64,000 nucleotides of DNA from Zygnema cylindricum (lineage: Eukaryota; Streptophyta; Zygnematophyceae; Zygnematales; Zygnemataceae), in assembly GCA_037447655.1 (NCBI GenBank), contig JBBHKE010001283.1:567173-631172 (forward strand), read 5' to 3'. Shown here piece after piece: positions 25,462 through 37,487 of the stretch. The position numbers and the translations under genes were made by a program. Numbering within the stretch: position 1 is the stretch's first letter; every line of letters starts with the position of its first letter. The notes under the pieces were generated by a model that worked only from the letters and a program-made list of their open reading frames with translations, had not been told where the DNA came from and ran no database searches.

Positions 25462-26650
25462 TGATAACTCTGAGACCTCCATTGGCCTCAGAGTAGGCAG
25501 ATCAAAAGAAGCTAATCTAGATAGTGCCGACTCCAAACTTGATATAAACCCAAATGATTGACCCCTTGACAGTCAAAACCCCAATATAGATTCACCCCTG
25601 TGAAATAACCCTTTCTGTGTGCCCAGTTCCACCACAGAATGCAAAGTTAGAATATGAGATTTGGACACATTCACCCACCTTGACTTTCCCTTAGAAATGC
25701 AGCCACCCCTGGCAAACAAAACCTCTGACCGACTATACCCTTGTGTAGCGTGGACCCCCCTGAGTCTGCAGCAAGAAAAATCACTGAAAATGGTCAAGTA
25801 AATTGATAGTTATGGCTGGCCAAAGTTTGCCATTTATACAAGGTGCTCTCTGGGAGAGGCAGCTACCTACCCAAAATTTTCTAAGTCCTATTCCCCCTCT
25901 AAAACTCTATCTACTGAAGTACGGCACCAATCAAATTAATGTGTCGTACAGAAAAGTACAGGTGCCGGTGTACTTTCTGTACGGTCATTGTACAACATGG
26001 CCAAAATGTTGACACGTGTCAAATTAGGATTAGTTCCTGTAATCTCCAGAATTCCCGTAATCCAATGTTATCGCGCCAACGTGTCATCTGACGTGGCAAA
26101 GATCGTAAAACGTCAAAAGTGCATTTTCCGTGATCGCGCGCCTATCGCGGCCGTCCGATCAAAACCGGCTATAATCCTAGGCGCTGAAATTCGACGCGCA
26201 GTATTTGTTTCGCTATCGAAACAAATGCGCGGTATCCGTTGTGTCCGAGTACCGTACTGCGTACTAAATCAAAATGTATTTATGCACTAAGTATCTGTTC
26301 GCCGTTAAACTAATTAATCTACTTGTAACAATTTATATATTTATCAAATACAATATATCCTAATATGTATCCTAGGCCTAACGGTTTAGAGCTAACGTCT
26401 AACGGAAGATGACGGACGGCAGGTACCAAGATCAATTCCTGGATTCGTCAATATCTTTTAGTATATATCTAATCCACCCCATGTCTTCTCTAGTGAGCAT
26501 TAGGCAGCCATGGCTCTAGCTCCCTATCAAGCCTTCAGTGACTACAACAAGTGTGGGGGTTTGTAGAAGGGAGTCAGGGACAGACTGCCTTTGCTCTTTT
26601 CTCCTTTGCTCTTTTTCTATAAAGACCTAGAAAATACTCAAATATCAACA
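25462..26650 (-). repeat. Array LTR 4
   Basis: 1,189 bp. It shares private variants with LTR 6 (for example CATTGGCCTCAGAGTAGG lacking a C, and AATCTCCAGAATTCCCG). Confidence 0.85.
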
Positions 26651-28673
26651 CTCCCCTTATTTTCTAGTCTATTTTCCTTTCAACTCCCACACCCACAAAA
26701 AAAACAAAATACCCCCTCCCAATTTTTTATTTTTATTTTTTTTTCCTTTTCTTTTTTCCTTTTCCTTCTATAAACCTTTATGACAATGCCCTCACATTTT
26801 AAAAGGTCCATTAGATGAGCCGAAATAAAACATTCGATCTTGGTGATCACATATTTTATCAAGCATCCCAATTTTCATAACCCCGAGCAAAGATTTTATC
26901 CACCTCATCACTTTTTCATCCACACACAACCCGATTTCTCTCTTGCAATCCAAACAGCCAGCCCCATCTCCAATCTGCAACATATATCCGGAATGGAATT
27001 GGAATAAATATTAAAGTGTGATAACCTTTTACAGGCACATCACAAGTGACATCACACCAAGTAGTGATGTCAAATCCATCCACCCCGAAATATTCCCAAA
27101 AAACACTAGTCCCTACTAAGTTCCTCATAAGATCTACATCTTTCGTACTCATATTTTTATCCATGATAATTACCCCCCATTTTCTGAACTTCCCTCACTC
27201 TCTTCCATGGAATTCTTTCCACTATCACTTTCTAATTTAATTCCCAATAAATATTTCTTTTCTCCCCTATCCTTTAAAACCTCTTCGAGTTTCACTTCTC
27301 CCCTTTCCTCGGAATCCCTTGAAGTCTCCCCTTTCGACCAGATTTTGTTTCCCTATTATCTATAAAATTATCCTCATTAATTTTATCTTTCCCGTTTTCA
27401 CTTATGGATCCTAAATCTGACTTTCTCATCTCTAAGTCATACACTCTACACTTCTCAACATCCTCAAGTACCTCCACTCTCTTTACTTCCCTTATACCTC
27501 CAAAAGCACACTGTTGCCTTCGTGCAATATCTGTGTACTTCTCTCTTTTCCCCATTCTACCGATGTGAGGAAGCTCCAATTTTTCTTCATCCTCTCTCTC
27601 CTCTTCCTCTTCGTCCTCCTCATCCACATTACAACTTCTAAGTTTTCCAAACAAGGGCATTCCTCCTTATAATGACCCCGGTTCCCTACAAAAGAAGCAA
27701 ACCCTTTTTTTCAAAGCTCCCGTGTCTTTTCCTCTCTCTCTCTTTCCACCAAAGTTCGGATAAGGTTTACCTTTGTCTTTCTTCCTCTCATCACGCTTCC
27801 GCTCGTCACCCACCGTTTCCTCTCATCACGCTTTCGCCAATCACCGTCGTTCCTCTCGTCACGCCTTCGGCTAATCACCACCAGCTGTAAATGCATTCAC
27901 CCTGTCACTTCCCCTACGAAGCTCCAAATGCTTTCCTTCACAAGAAATATCCCCATGGTAAAGCTCCAAGTCCATGAGGAGCCATCCATTGCCTGCATAC
28001 GACAAATGATGTTTTCATACTCATCTGGGAGTCTCATAAGTAGTGTATTAATCTTACTCTCCTCAGATTCTACATATCCCGCACTAGTAAGCTCAACGTA
28101 TAACGCAGCAATATCATTGCAAAAATCTATCATGCTACCGCCTTTATAAACGTAGGCATCTATTTCCTGTTTTATTAATTGCTGCCTCTGAATAGTCTCT
28201 TCCTTATAAATCTGAATTAGTGCTTCCCATATCTTTGAAGCTTTGGTTAGACTTAAAAGAGTGATAGCTATCGACTTAAACACATATCTAAGTATGAGAT
28301 GTTTTGCTATAGTGTTTTTGTATTCCCATATTTTAGTGTCATTTCTTCAGTTTTAATCCCTAAATGTGGTACCATAGCTGAGAGCCTAGCTCACCTCACC
28401 ATAGGTGTCCCTTTTTCCTTCTCCCCTATTTCCCTATCCAAGGAAAGATTTTTCCCTTCACCTTCCGTTACATCTGAGCTCTGGTTGATATTCTGGGCAG
28501 CCTCACATGAATCTCCATAGTAAGCTCCTCCAAAGCCAGGTGGCGGACATCTCACTTGTCCCGAAACAATTCCCCATAAGTGTTTCTCAAAAAGCAATCC
28601 CGACTTTGTAAACTCCCAATAGGTGAAGTCTGTTCCATCGAACATAGGCACCCTAGATGGTGGGCCCATAACC
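26651..28673 (-). pseudogene. Array internal region 4: broken gag
   Basis: Frames at 28669-28391 (start MGPPSRVPMFDGTDFTYW), 28283-27897 (UBN2 core), 27660-27292, 27164-26916 and 26983-26792. An insertion of about 25 bp at 26990-27020 interrupts the C-terminal region and is unique to this copy. The first frame shows the gag beginning four bases inside the internal region. Confidence 0.85.
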
Positions 28674-29851
28674 TGAAACTCTGAGACCTCAATTGGCCCT
28701 CATAGTATGCAGATCCAAAAGAAGCTAATCTAGATAGTGCCGACTCCAAGTTAATATAAACCCAAATGACTGACCCCTTGACAGTCACAATCCCAATATA
28801 GATTCACCCCTATGAAATAACACTTTCTGTGTGCTCAGTTCCACCACAGAATGCAAGTTAGAATATGAGATTTGGACACATTCACCCACTTTGACTTTCC
28901 CTTATAAATGCAGCCACCCTGGCAGACAAAAACTATGACCGATTACACCCATTTGTAGCCTGGACTCCCCTGATTCCGCAGCAAAAAGAATCACTCAAAA
29001 TGGTCAAGTAAATTGATAGTTATGGCTGGCCAAAGTTTGCCATTTATACAGAGTGCTCTCTGGGAGAGGCAGCTGCCTACCCAAAATTTTCTAAGTCCTA
29101 TTCCCTCTCTAAAACTCTATCTACTGAAGTACGGCACCAATCAAATTACTATGTCGTACAGAAAAGTACAGGTGCCGGTGTACTTTATGTACGGCCATTG
29201 TACGACATGGCCAAAATGTCGACACGTGTCAAATCATGATTAGTTCCTGTAATCTTCGGAATTCCCGTAGTCCAATGTTATCACGCCACGTGTCATCTGA
29301 CGTGGCAAAGACCGTAAAATGCCAAAAATGCCTTTTCCGTGATCGCGGCGCCTATCGCGGGTGTCTGATCAAAACCGGCTATAATCCTAGCCGCTGAAAT
29401 TCGACGCGCGGTATTTGTTTCGCTATCGAGACAAATGCGCGGTATCCGTTCTGTCCCCATACCGTACTTCGTACTAAATCAAACTGTATCTATGCACTTA
29501 GTATCTATTCGCCGTTAATTGAATTAATCTACATTTAACAATTTATATATTTATACAACCCAATATATCGTAATATGTTTCCTAGACTTAACGGCTAGAG
29601 CTAACGGCTAATGCAAATTGACGGACGGCAAGGACCAGGATCAATTCCTGGGTCCGTATCCTATCTTTTGGTAAGTGTACCTAATTTACCCCCTGTCTTT
29701 TCTAGAGAGCTTAGGCAGCCATGGCTGTAGCTCCCTATCCATCCTTCAGTGACAACAACAAGTGTGGGGGCTTGGAGAGGGGAGTTAGAGGCAGATAGCC
29801 TTTGCCTTTTTCTATCCTATTTACAGACCTAGAAAATACAAAATATCAACA
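28674..29851 (-). repeat. Array LTR 5
   Basis: 1,178 bp. GTAC hairpin near 29154-29196 and GGACCAGGATCAATTCCTGG hairpin near 29633-29653 are both well preserved. Confidence 0.85.
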
Positions 29852-31819
29852 CTCCCCTTATTTTCTAGTCTACTTCCTTTCAACTCTTACAAACAAATAA
29901 ACAAACACTCCTTCCCCTATTTCCTTTTTCTTTTCTTTTTATAAAACTTAAGAAAAATACTCTTGTATTTAAAACAATGCATTAGATGAACTGAAATAAT
30001 AATTGCATCACACATTTCATTTAGCACCTTACTTATCACAAATCTGATCAAAGATTTTATCCACCTCCTCCCCTTTTCATCCAACCAGAATCTACTTTCC
30101 CCTTTGCATTTCCAACAGTCAGCCCCATCCCCAACCTGCAACACATACCCGGATGATAACCCTTTTACAGGCACATCTTCACAAGCGACATCACACCAAG
30201 TAGTGATGTCAAATCCATCCACCCCCAAATATTCCCAAAAAACACTAGTCCCCACTAAGCTCCTCATAAGATCTACATCTTCCGTACTCATATTTTTATC
30301 CATGATAATTACCCCATTTTCTGAACTTCCCTCACTCTCTCCCATGGAATTCTTTCCACTATCACTTTCTAATTTAATTCCCAATAAATATTTCTTCTCC
30401 CCTAAACCTTTAATCAAATATTTCTCTTCTCCCCTATCCTTTAAAACCTCTTCGAGTTTCACTTCTCCCATTTCCTTGGAATCCGTTGAAGTCTCCCTTT
30501 CCGACCACTTTTCTGTTTCCCTATTATCAATAAAATTATTCTCATTAATTTTATCTTTCCCGTATTCACTTATGGATCCTAGATCTGACTTTCTCATTTC
30601 AAAGTCATACACTCTACACTCATCGACATCCTCAAGTACCTCTCTCTCTTACTTCCCTTATACCTCCAAAAGCACACTGTTGCCTTCGTGGAATTTTTGT
30701 GTACTTCTCTCTCTTCTCCATTCTACTGATGTGAAGAAGCTCCAAGATTTCTTCATCCTTTTTCTCCTCTTCCCCTTCTTCCTCCTCATTCACGTACCCA
30801 CTTCTAAGTTCTTCCAAAAAAAGGACACTACTCCATATAGTGACCCGGTTTCCTACAAGCAAAGCAAACCCCCTTTTTCAATGTTCCCCTTTCTTTTCCT
30901 CTCCCTCTTCTTCCACCGAAGTTTCAATAAGGTTTACCTTTCTCTTTCTTCCTCTCATCACGCTTCCGCTCGTCACCGCCGTTCCTCACATCACGCTTCC
31001 GCCAATAACCACCAGCTGTAAGTGAAGTCCCCTTGTCACTTCCCCAACGAAGCTCCAAAGTGCTTTCCCTCACAAGTATTATCCCCATGGTATTGCTCCA
31101 AGTCCATGAGGATCCATCCATTCCCTGCATACGGTTAATGATGTATTCGTACTCATATGGGAGTTTAATGATTAGTGTATTAATCTTTCTCTTCTCAGAT
31201 TCTACATATCCCGCAGTAGCAAGCTCAACATATAACGCAGCAATATCATTGCAAAACTCTATCATGCTACCGCCTTTATAAACATAGGCCTTTATTTCCT
31301 GTTTAACTAACTGCTGCCTCTGTATAGTCTCACTTTTATAAATTTGAATTAGTGTTTCCCAAATTTCCGAAGACTTAGTTAGATTCAAAAGAATGATAGC
31401 TATAGACTTCGACACATATCTAAGTATGAGATGTTTTGCTATAGTGTTTTTATATTCCCAAATGTTCCTATCATTTTCTTCAGTTTTTGGTTCAGTTATA
31501 ACCCCCACAAGTGGAACAGTAGCCGAGAGCCTAGCTCCCATCACCATCGGTGTCCCTTTATCCTTCTCCCCTAATTCCCCATTCACGGCAAGGTTTTTCC
31601 CTTCACCTTCCGTTGCATTTGAACTCCGGTTGATATTCTGGGCAGCCTCAGATGATTCTCCATAGTGAGCTCCTCCAAAGCCCGGTGGCAGACACCTCAC
31701 TTGTCCCGCAACAATTCCCCATAAGTGCTTCTCGAAAAGCAATCCCTCCATTTTTAACACCCAATAAGTGAAGCTTGTTCCATCGAACATAGGCACCCTA
31801 GATGGTCAGCCCCATAACC
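29852..31819 (-). pseudogene. Array internal region 5: most divergent gag copy
   Basis: A 290-aa frame (31796-30924) covers the PMFDG start, HLWGIV and the whole UBN2 domain without interruption. The zinc knuckle has decayed. The 231-aa frame at 30612-29917 keeps the core of the C-terminal region (VDLMRSLVGTSVFWEYL, FDITTWCDVACEDVPVKGL, GDGADCWKC) while its last 60 or so residues differ from region 1. Being next to the outer 5' LTR and the most divergent, it may come from an older element. Confidence 0.85.
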
Positions 31820-32993
31820 TGAAACTCTGAGACCTCCATTGGCCTCAGAGTAGGCAGATCAAAAGAAGCTAATCTAGATAGTGCCGACTCCAAACTTGAT
31901 ATAAACCCAAATGATTGACCCCTTGACAGTCAAAACCCCAATATAGATTCACCCCTGTGAAATAACACTTTCTGTGTGCCCAGTTCCACCACAGAATGCA
32001 AAGTTAGAATATGAGATTTGGACACATTCACCCACCTTGACTTTCCCTTAGAAATGCAGCCACCCTGGCAAACAAAACCTCTGACCGACTATACCTTTGT
32101 GTAGCGTGGACCCCCTTGAGTCTGCAGCAAGAAAAATCACTGAAAATGGTCAAGTAAATTGATAGTTATGGCTGGCCAAAGTTTGCCATTTATACAAGTT
32201 GCTCTCTGGGAGAGGCAGCTACCTACCCAAAATTTTCTAAGTCCTATTCCCCCTCTAAAACTCTATCTACTGAAGTACGGCACCAATCAAATTAATGTGT
32301 CGTACAGAAAAGTACAGGTGCCGGTGTACTTTCTGTACGGTCATTGTACAACATGGCCAAAATGTTGACATGTGTCAAATTAGGATTAGTTCCTGTAATC
32401 TCCAGAATTCCCGTAATCTAATGTTATCGCGCCACGTGTCATCTGACGTGGCAAAGATCGTAAAACGTCAAAAGTGCATTTTCCGTGATCGCGGCGCCTA
32501 ACAGGGTCGTCCGATCAAAACCGGCTATAATCCTAGCCGCTGAAATTTGACGCGCGGTATTTGTTTCGCTATCGAAACAAATGCGCGGTATCCGTTCTGT
32601 CCCCATACCGTATTTCGTACTAAATGAAACAGTATCCATGCACTAAGTATCTATTCGCCGTTAGACGAATTAATCTACATGTAACAATTTATATATTTAT
32701 CAAACCCAATATATCGTAATATGTTTCCTGGACTTAAAGGCTAGAGCTAACGGCTAAATTTGACGGACGGCAGGGACGAGGATCAATTCCTGGGTCCGTC
32801 AACTATCTTTTGGTAAGTCTACCTAATTTACCCCTGTCTTCTCTAGAGAGCTTAGGCAGCCATGGCTCTAGCTCCCTATCCAGCCTTCAGTGACTACAAC
32901 AAGTGTGGGGGCTTGGAGAGGGGAGTTAGAGGCAGACAACCTCTGCCTTTTTCTATCCTATTTACAGACCTAGAAAATACACAAATATCAACA
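31820..32993 (-). repeat. Array LTR 6 (outer 5' LTR)
   Basis: 1,174 bp. Homology to the other units stops exactly at ATCAACA (32993), followed by the candidate duplication ATACC and unrelated sequence. Confidence 0.88.
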
Positions 32994-33315
32994 ATACCGC
33001 CTCGCGCGCACACAGATATCACTTATTTAAGGTTTTCAACACTGCAGCCAAAGGTCTGTAATTTTAAATCGAAAAAACCGATTTTTAATTTTGTATTTTT
33101 TCTCTTGACACTAATAATACACTCTTCATGGGAACAAAACTATAGGGTGATTTGATCAGCTTAAAGTGTGTTTTTTTTTCGGTATTGCCGGTGGTAGTTC
33201 GTAGATACTGGCGGGCGGCAACGTTGCATTACACCATCGGTACAGCGGTCCGTAATGCGGACGGTCGTACGACAACGTTACATTGTGCCACGTACGGTGG
33301 TATGTACTGCTGACG

Positions 33316-33730
33316 GAAGGCGACGTAGAATTACCCCAGCGGGGGCAGCGTATAATTACGTCAGCTGGCAATAGCATACAATTAAGCCACCGAGCGGCAG
33401 CATGGAATTACGCCACCGAGTGGCAGCGTAGAATTACGCCAGCGGGCGCCAGCGTTTAATTACGCCAACTATCGGCGGCGTAGAATTACGACACTGAGCG
33501 GCAACGTATAATCAAGCCAGCCGGCGGCAGCTTAAAATTATGCCAGTAGGCGGCAGCGTAGTACCACGCCAGCGGGCGGCAGCGTAAACTTACGCCACCA
33601 AGCGGCAGCGTGTAATCCGCCACCAAGCGGCACCGTAAAATTATGCCGGCCGGCGGCAGCGTAGAATTATGCCACTAGGCGGGCGGCAGCGTAGAATTAT
33701 GCCACCGGGCGGGCGACAACATAGAATATT
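33316..33730. repeat. 26-bp minisatellite, about 16 degenerate units
   Basis: Units follow GCCACCGAGCGGCAGCGTAG followed by AATTAC, mostly 26 bp with two 30-bp variants at the right end. Flanking DNA on both sides (33180-33300 and 33725-33790) carries a longer related word, GGTACAGCGGTC. G+C content is well above the surroundings. Confidence 0.88.
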
Positions 33731-34297
33731 GCACGGTACAGCGGTCTGTACCGCGACGGGCGGCAGCGCTACATCGTGCCCGCGGTACGGCCGTGTGACG
33801 GAAAAAAATCGAGACAGACACGACGCCTATATAAGGGTTCCCCCGAAGGTGAACAACGTTCCCTTATTTATATGCCGATTTCAACTATGTCGTTTCTATG
33901 TTCCAAAAGTACGGATAGATCGTACAAACGTGAGAAGGGTCGCATGCATGTGAAATAGCGTATGATAGTTGCCGTATACCCGTATTGGATGCACGAAGAG
34001 GTAACATATTCAGAAAGGGAATTGCTAATCGCAGAGACGATTTTTGATGCGCGCAGGTAGTTGTCATAAATTGTACATGTGAAGTACAATTTCGTACAAG
34101 CTACGTACCTTTAAGTTCAGATTTGACGGTCAATCCGTCGAACAACTTTGACTGACGAAATATTGTAACGGCGGTTAAAAAACTGTCGCGCTTGCGAATG
34201 CCGACCGTCATGAAAAAAAAAACAATTCTCACGGCCAGTCAGATTTAGTGTAACAAAACTGCGGCAGCCACATATAAATAAAATGGCTGCGCGCATG

Positions 34298-34700
34298 TAG
34301 TTACTCACTTCACGTGAGCTCCACTGTGAAAGCACACACCGACAATATGAATCAATGTGAAGTATTTATTCAATGTAAGAATGTTAATTCGAAAATAGTG
34401 TGGTGGAATCAATGTGAAGTACGTTTTCAATGTAAAGATGTTGATTCGTAAAAAGTGTGGATTCATTTGGTCGCGCGTGACGACGCGTCATTTCAGTTTC
34501 ATTGATATTTATACGCGGGTACGCTTTTATATTTTGTACGAAGTTTATTTCGTTTCGTGCGAGTTTATACATGTCGTACGTCGTCCTTTAATTTGTGTCC
34601 AAGTTCAACGTAACGGTTCGCGATTAGATTCCATTTTTGCGGCTAAAGTCAAATGTCGGTGTGTGCTTTCACAGTGGAGCTCACGTGAAGTGAGTAACTA
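34298..34700. mobile_element. Small inverted-repeat element with 48-bp ends
   Basis: GTAGTTACTCACTTCACGTG at the left is mirrored by CACGTGAAGTGAGTAACTAC at the right, and the match extends about 48 bp inward through AGCTCCACTGTGAAAGCACA. The interior has a twice-repeated AATCAATGTGAAGTA motif. It abuts the next MITE. Confidence 0.7.
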
Positions 34701-34916
34701 CACCGCGCATCGTTATTAGTGTCAAAGTTTAAATAGCGTAAAAAAAAATAGTGTTATTGATTCTAATTAAGTGCGAGAGACGTGGCAAATTATGGTCCAC
34801 GTTTTTAAATAGCGTTGCTAATTTAATTTCGAAAATCATGTATACTAATTGCGGAAAAATATTAAAATTTTAAAAACCCAAATTAGTGACTTTGACACTA
34901 ATAACGATTCGCGGTG
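34701..34916. mobile_element. MITE family B, copy 1
   Basis: CACCGCGCATCGTTATTAGT on the left and ACTAATAACGATTCGCGGTG on the right, flanked by TA and TG. 216 bp, no coding sequence. Its right end lies two bases from the left end of a family A copy. Confidence 0.75.
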
Positions 34917-34918
34917 TG

Positions 34919-35534
34919 CACCGCGAATCGTAATTAGAGTAATGAAAAATTAGAGTAAAAAAACCAAAAACGTCAATTAGAGTAATTAACTATAATTTAT
35001 GTGATATAACTTTTTCACAGAGGAAGTTAACTCTAATTTATTTAAGTTCTCCATATTGGGTTATGTCGGCAATAATTATCCGCGCTGAAATTATGAACAC
35101 TAAATTACGTAGACGTACAAAATCTGTCATTCAGTATAGTTCTGACGTCATTATGACGTTATGACTATTTGTCGCGCTTAATGTCAGTTAATGTTCACAC
35201 TGACAACGATGTTGTCGAGAAACGATAGTTATGTGAACGGCTTTTTTTCGATGTGATTGATTTTTTGTTTAGTGTGATTTCACATGCGAGCGCGATTCTA
35301 TTAAATCATTATTTGTACCTTTTTACATGTAAAAGTACAATTTTGCACGGTCGGACGTCGTCCGTAAACCACACTATTTAAAACGAACCTATATTATATA
35401 TTTTTACGCTAATTAAACCTTACCTAAATTAGAATAATGAAAAAATTAGAATCATTTACTCTATTTGACGTGAAAGAGTCGAAATCTCGAGCGACTGAAT
35501 TAGCATTATTTACTCTAATTAATAATTCTCGGTT
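34919..35534 (+). mobile_element. MITE family A, copy 2
   Basis: The left end CACCGCGAATCGTAATTAGA is intact. The right end has decayed to TAATTCTCGGTT followed by TA. The interior matches copies 1 and 3. Confidence 0.75.
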
Positions 35535-35856
35535 TACCTGCGCGTAGCCATTTTATTTATATGTGGCTCCCTCATTTTTGTTTCAATAAACCTGCGCCGG
35601 CTGTGTGAATTGTTTTTTTTTATGACGGTCGACGTTCACAAGTGCGACAATTTTTAACCACCGTTACAATATTTTGCCTGTCAAAGTTGTTCGACGGATT
35701 GACCGTCAAATCTGAACTTAAAGGTACGTAGCTTGTACGAAACTGTACTTCACATGTACAATTTCTCACAACTATATGCGCGCAGCAAAAATCGTCTCTG
35801 CGATTAGCAATTCCCATTCAAAAAAGATATGATGGGAATTACTCCACATTATTGTA

Positions 35857-36359
35857 CACCGCGAATCGTAACTATAGTAAGGAAAAATTTAGAATACCAA
35901 AACTAAAAAAAAACAATTAGAGTAATGAACGCTAATTTATGTGATAAAGTTGTTTCAACTATGAAGTTTACTCTAATTTATTTAAGTATTTTAATTAGGC
36001 ACCCTAATATCCTCTTATGTAAATAGGGTATTCGTACAGAATCTGGCAAAACGTACAGTTTATGTCACTATGACGTTTGCACTACGTGGTTTGTTAAAAC
36101 GCAATTACATGATAACGGCCTGTATTAAATCATTATATGTACTTTTTTACTTAATAAAGTACAATTTTGCACGGTCGGACATCTTCCCTACTCCACACTA
36201 TTTAAAACGAACCTATATTAGAATTAAAAGCGCTTATTAAACTTTACCTTAAATAGAATAATGAAAAAATTATAATCATTTACTCTATTTCATGTGATAG
36301 AGTCGAAATTTCGAGCGACCGAATTAAGGTAACTTACTCTAATTACGATTCGCGATGTA
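35857..36359 (+). mobile_element. MITE family A, copy 3
   Basis: CACCGCGAATCGTAACTATA and CTCTAATTACGATTCGCGATG ends, flanked by TA at both sides. 503 bp, same interior as copy 1 in the opposite orientation. A 214-aa minus-strand open frame overlaps it but has no protein-like features. Confidence 0.8.
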
Positions 36360-36508
36360 CTGTAAAAGTACCCTGGCGGGCGTAAAGTTAATTCTCTGTT
36401 GTTGTGTTCAACGTGTTCAATATTAAAGGTTGCATTCAAGTACAAATTCATGAAAACCAGTGTTGCAAACTGAGTTTTGCTTGATCGTACACAGTCCAGC
36501 ATATGTAA

Positions 36509-37484
36509 GGGTACGTCCCCATGTAAGCAATACTTTGAAAAAGTATTTTGGACTGTAGTGAAGTGTTCCGTACTACTTTGAAAGGTGTCCCTATGTGCGA
36601 AAATGAAATCGGAACTTTGAAATGTGACGGTTGTAGACGTAGGTACAACTATGTAACGATTGACGACGACTACAAAACTTCCGACAATTGTTGACGCCAA
36701 CAAAAAAAGCGACGGTTGTAAACGTCTACATTTTTGTAATTTTGTGACATGGTAGATGTTTAGGGTTTTGTGACATTGTGACGCCATGCTCACTTGTGAC
36801 AGCGTCGATGTCACAAAATTCAATAACTTTCTACCATGGCTATCCGATTTCGTTTTTCTGACTTTTCTCAATCGACTTGCCATAAAAATATACATAAAGG
36901 TAGTCAAAATAATTATTTTAATAATATCTTTCATTTAATACCAGTTATGTTGTGCCTCATTCTAAAAAGTGAGAAATAAAAACGATAGTGTGAGAGGGAG
37001 AGGGGAGAAGCGATGACGTCTCAAAATTTTGCAAAGGACCCATGAATGAAAGTGGAGGTCCGATGACCCCTGCAGATTTTTTTCTGTACATGCTCGTCTT
37101 TTCCGTACATGCACGTGACGGGCAGGGAGAAAAATAGCGAGTGCTCTCCCTCGTCCTAAAATTTTACCACTCGTGTAGGGCGTGCGTGGACCATTTTTCA
37201 TTCGTTGTTTGGGCGGTACTTTCTCTGAAATCAAGTCGCGAGGTGATTTTTGATTAAGTTTTTTGACAGGCTGTATTATCTTGCCCGGGGGTCGAAAAAT
37301 GGAAAATGCCAAAATCCGTTAACTTGACGACAAACATGAAGTACATTCAAAGTACCGACTTGACGTTTGCTGTACTTTTAAAGAATTTGTTTTCTTGATC
37401 GGCTAAAGTTTTTCTCATACAGAACTGCGTTTTGGGTGAAAACGACAGGATAAAGTCGATACTTTAATACATAGGGACGTACCC
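36509..37484. mobile_element. Harbinger/Tourist-like element, TAA duplication
   Basis: Inverted ends GGGTACGTCCCCATGT and ACATAGGGACGTACCC, flanked by TAA at 36506-36508 and 37485-37487. 976 bp without a transposase. The same end type occurs at 59003-60027. Confidence 0.75.
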
Positions 37485-37487
37485 TAA

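Larger units (their letters stand above)
15923..32993 (-). mobile_element. Tandem array of a gag-only LTR retroelement (6 LTRs, 5 internal regions)
   Basis: LTRs on the plus strand begin TGAAACT and end ATCAACA, so on the element strand they run TGTTGAT...AGTTTCA. Each internal region holds one gag-like reading frame and a polypurine tract (AAATAAGGGGAG) directly before the next LTR. There is no protease, integrase, reverse transcriptase or RNase H. LTR and internal region alternate with a period of about 3.2 kb and neighbouring units share single LTRs. The outer ends are flanked by ACACC (15918-15922) and ATACC (32994-32998), a 5-bp target duplication with one mismatch. This fits the terminal-repeat-with-GAG class (TR-GAG) described in plants, amplified by unequal recombination between LTRs. 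The gag is copia-like. Confidence 0.85.
34017..35815. mobile_element. Foldback/Mutator-like element with about 280-bp arms, invaded by other elements
   Basis: Left arm 34017-34297 and right arm 35537-35815 are imperfect inverted repeats beginning GGGAATTGCTAATCGCAGAG. The flanks ATTCAGAAA (34008-34016) and ATTCAAAAA (35816-35824) form a 9-bp duplication with one mismatch, as expected for Mutator-type insertion. The middle holds three other inverted-repeat elements end to end. No transposase is present. Confidence 0.75.

Noticed and set aside
36290-36934. 214-aa minus-strand open frame
   Set aside because: It runs from a MITE end into the Harbinger-like element and has no motif or protein-like periodicity.
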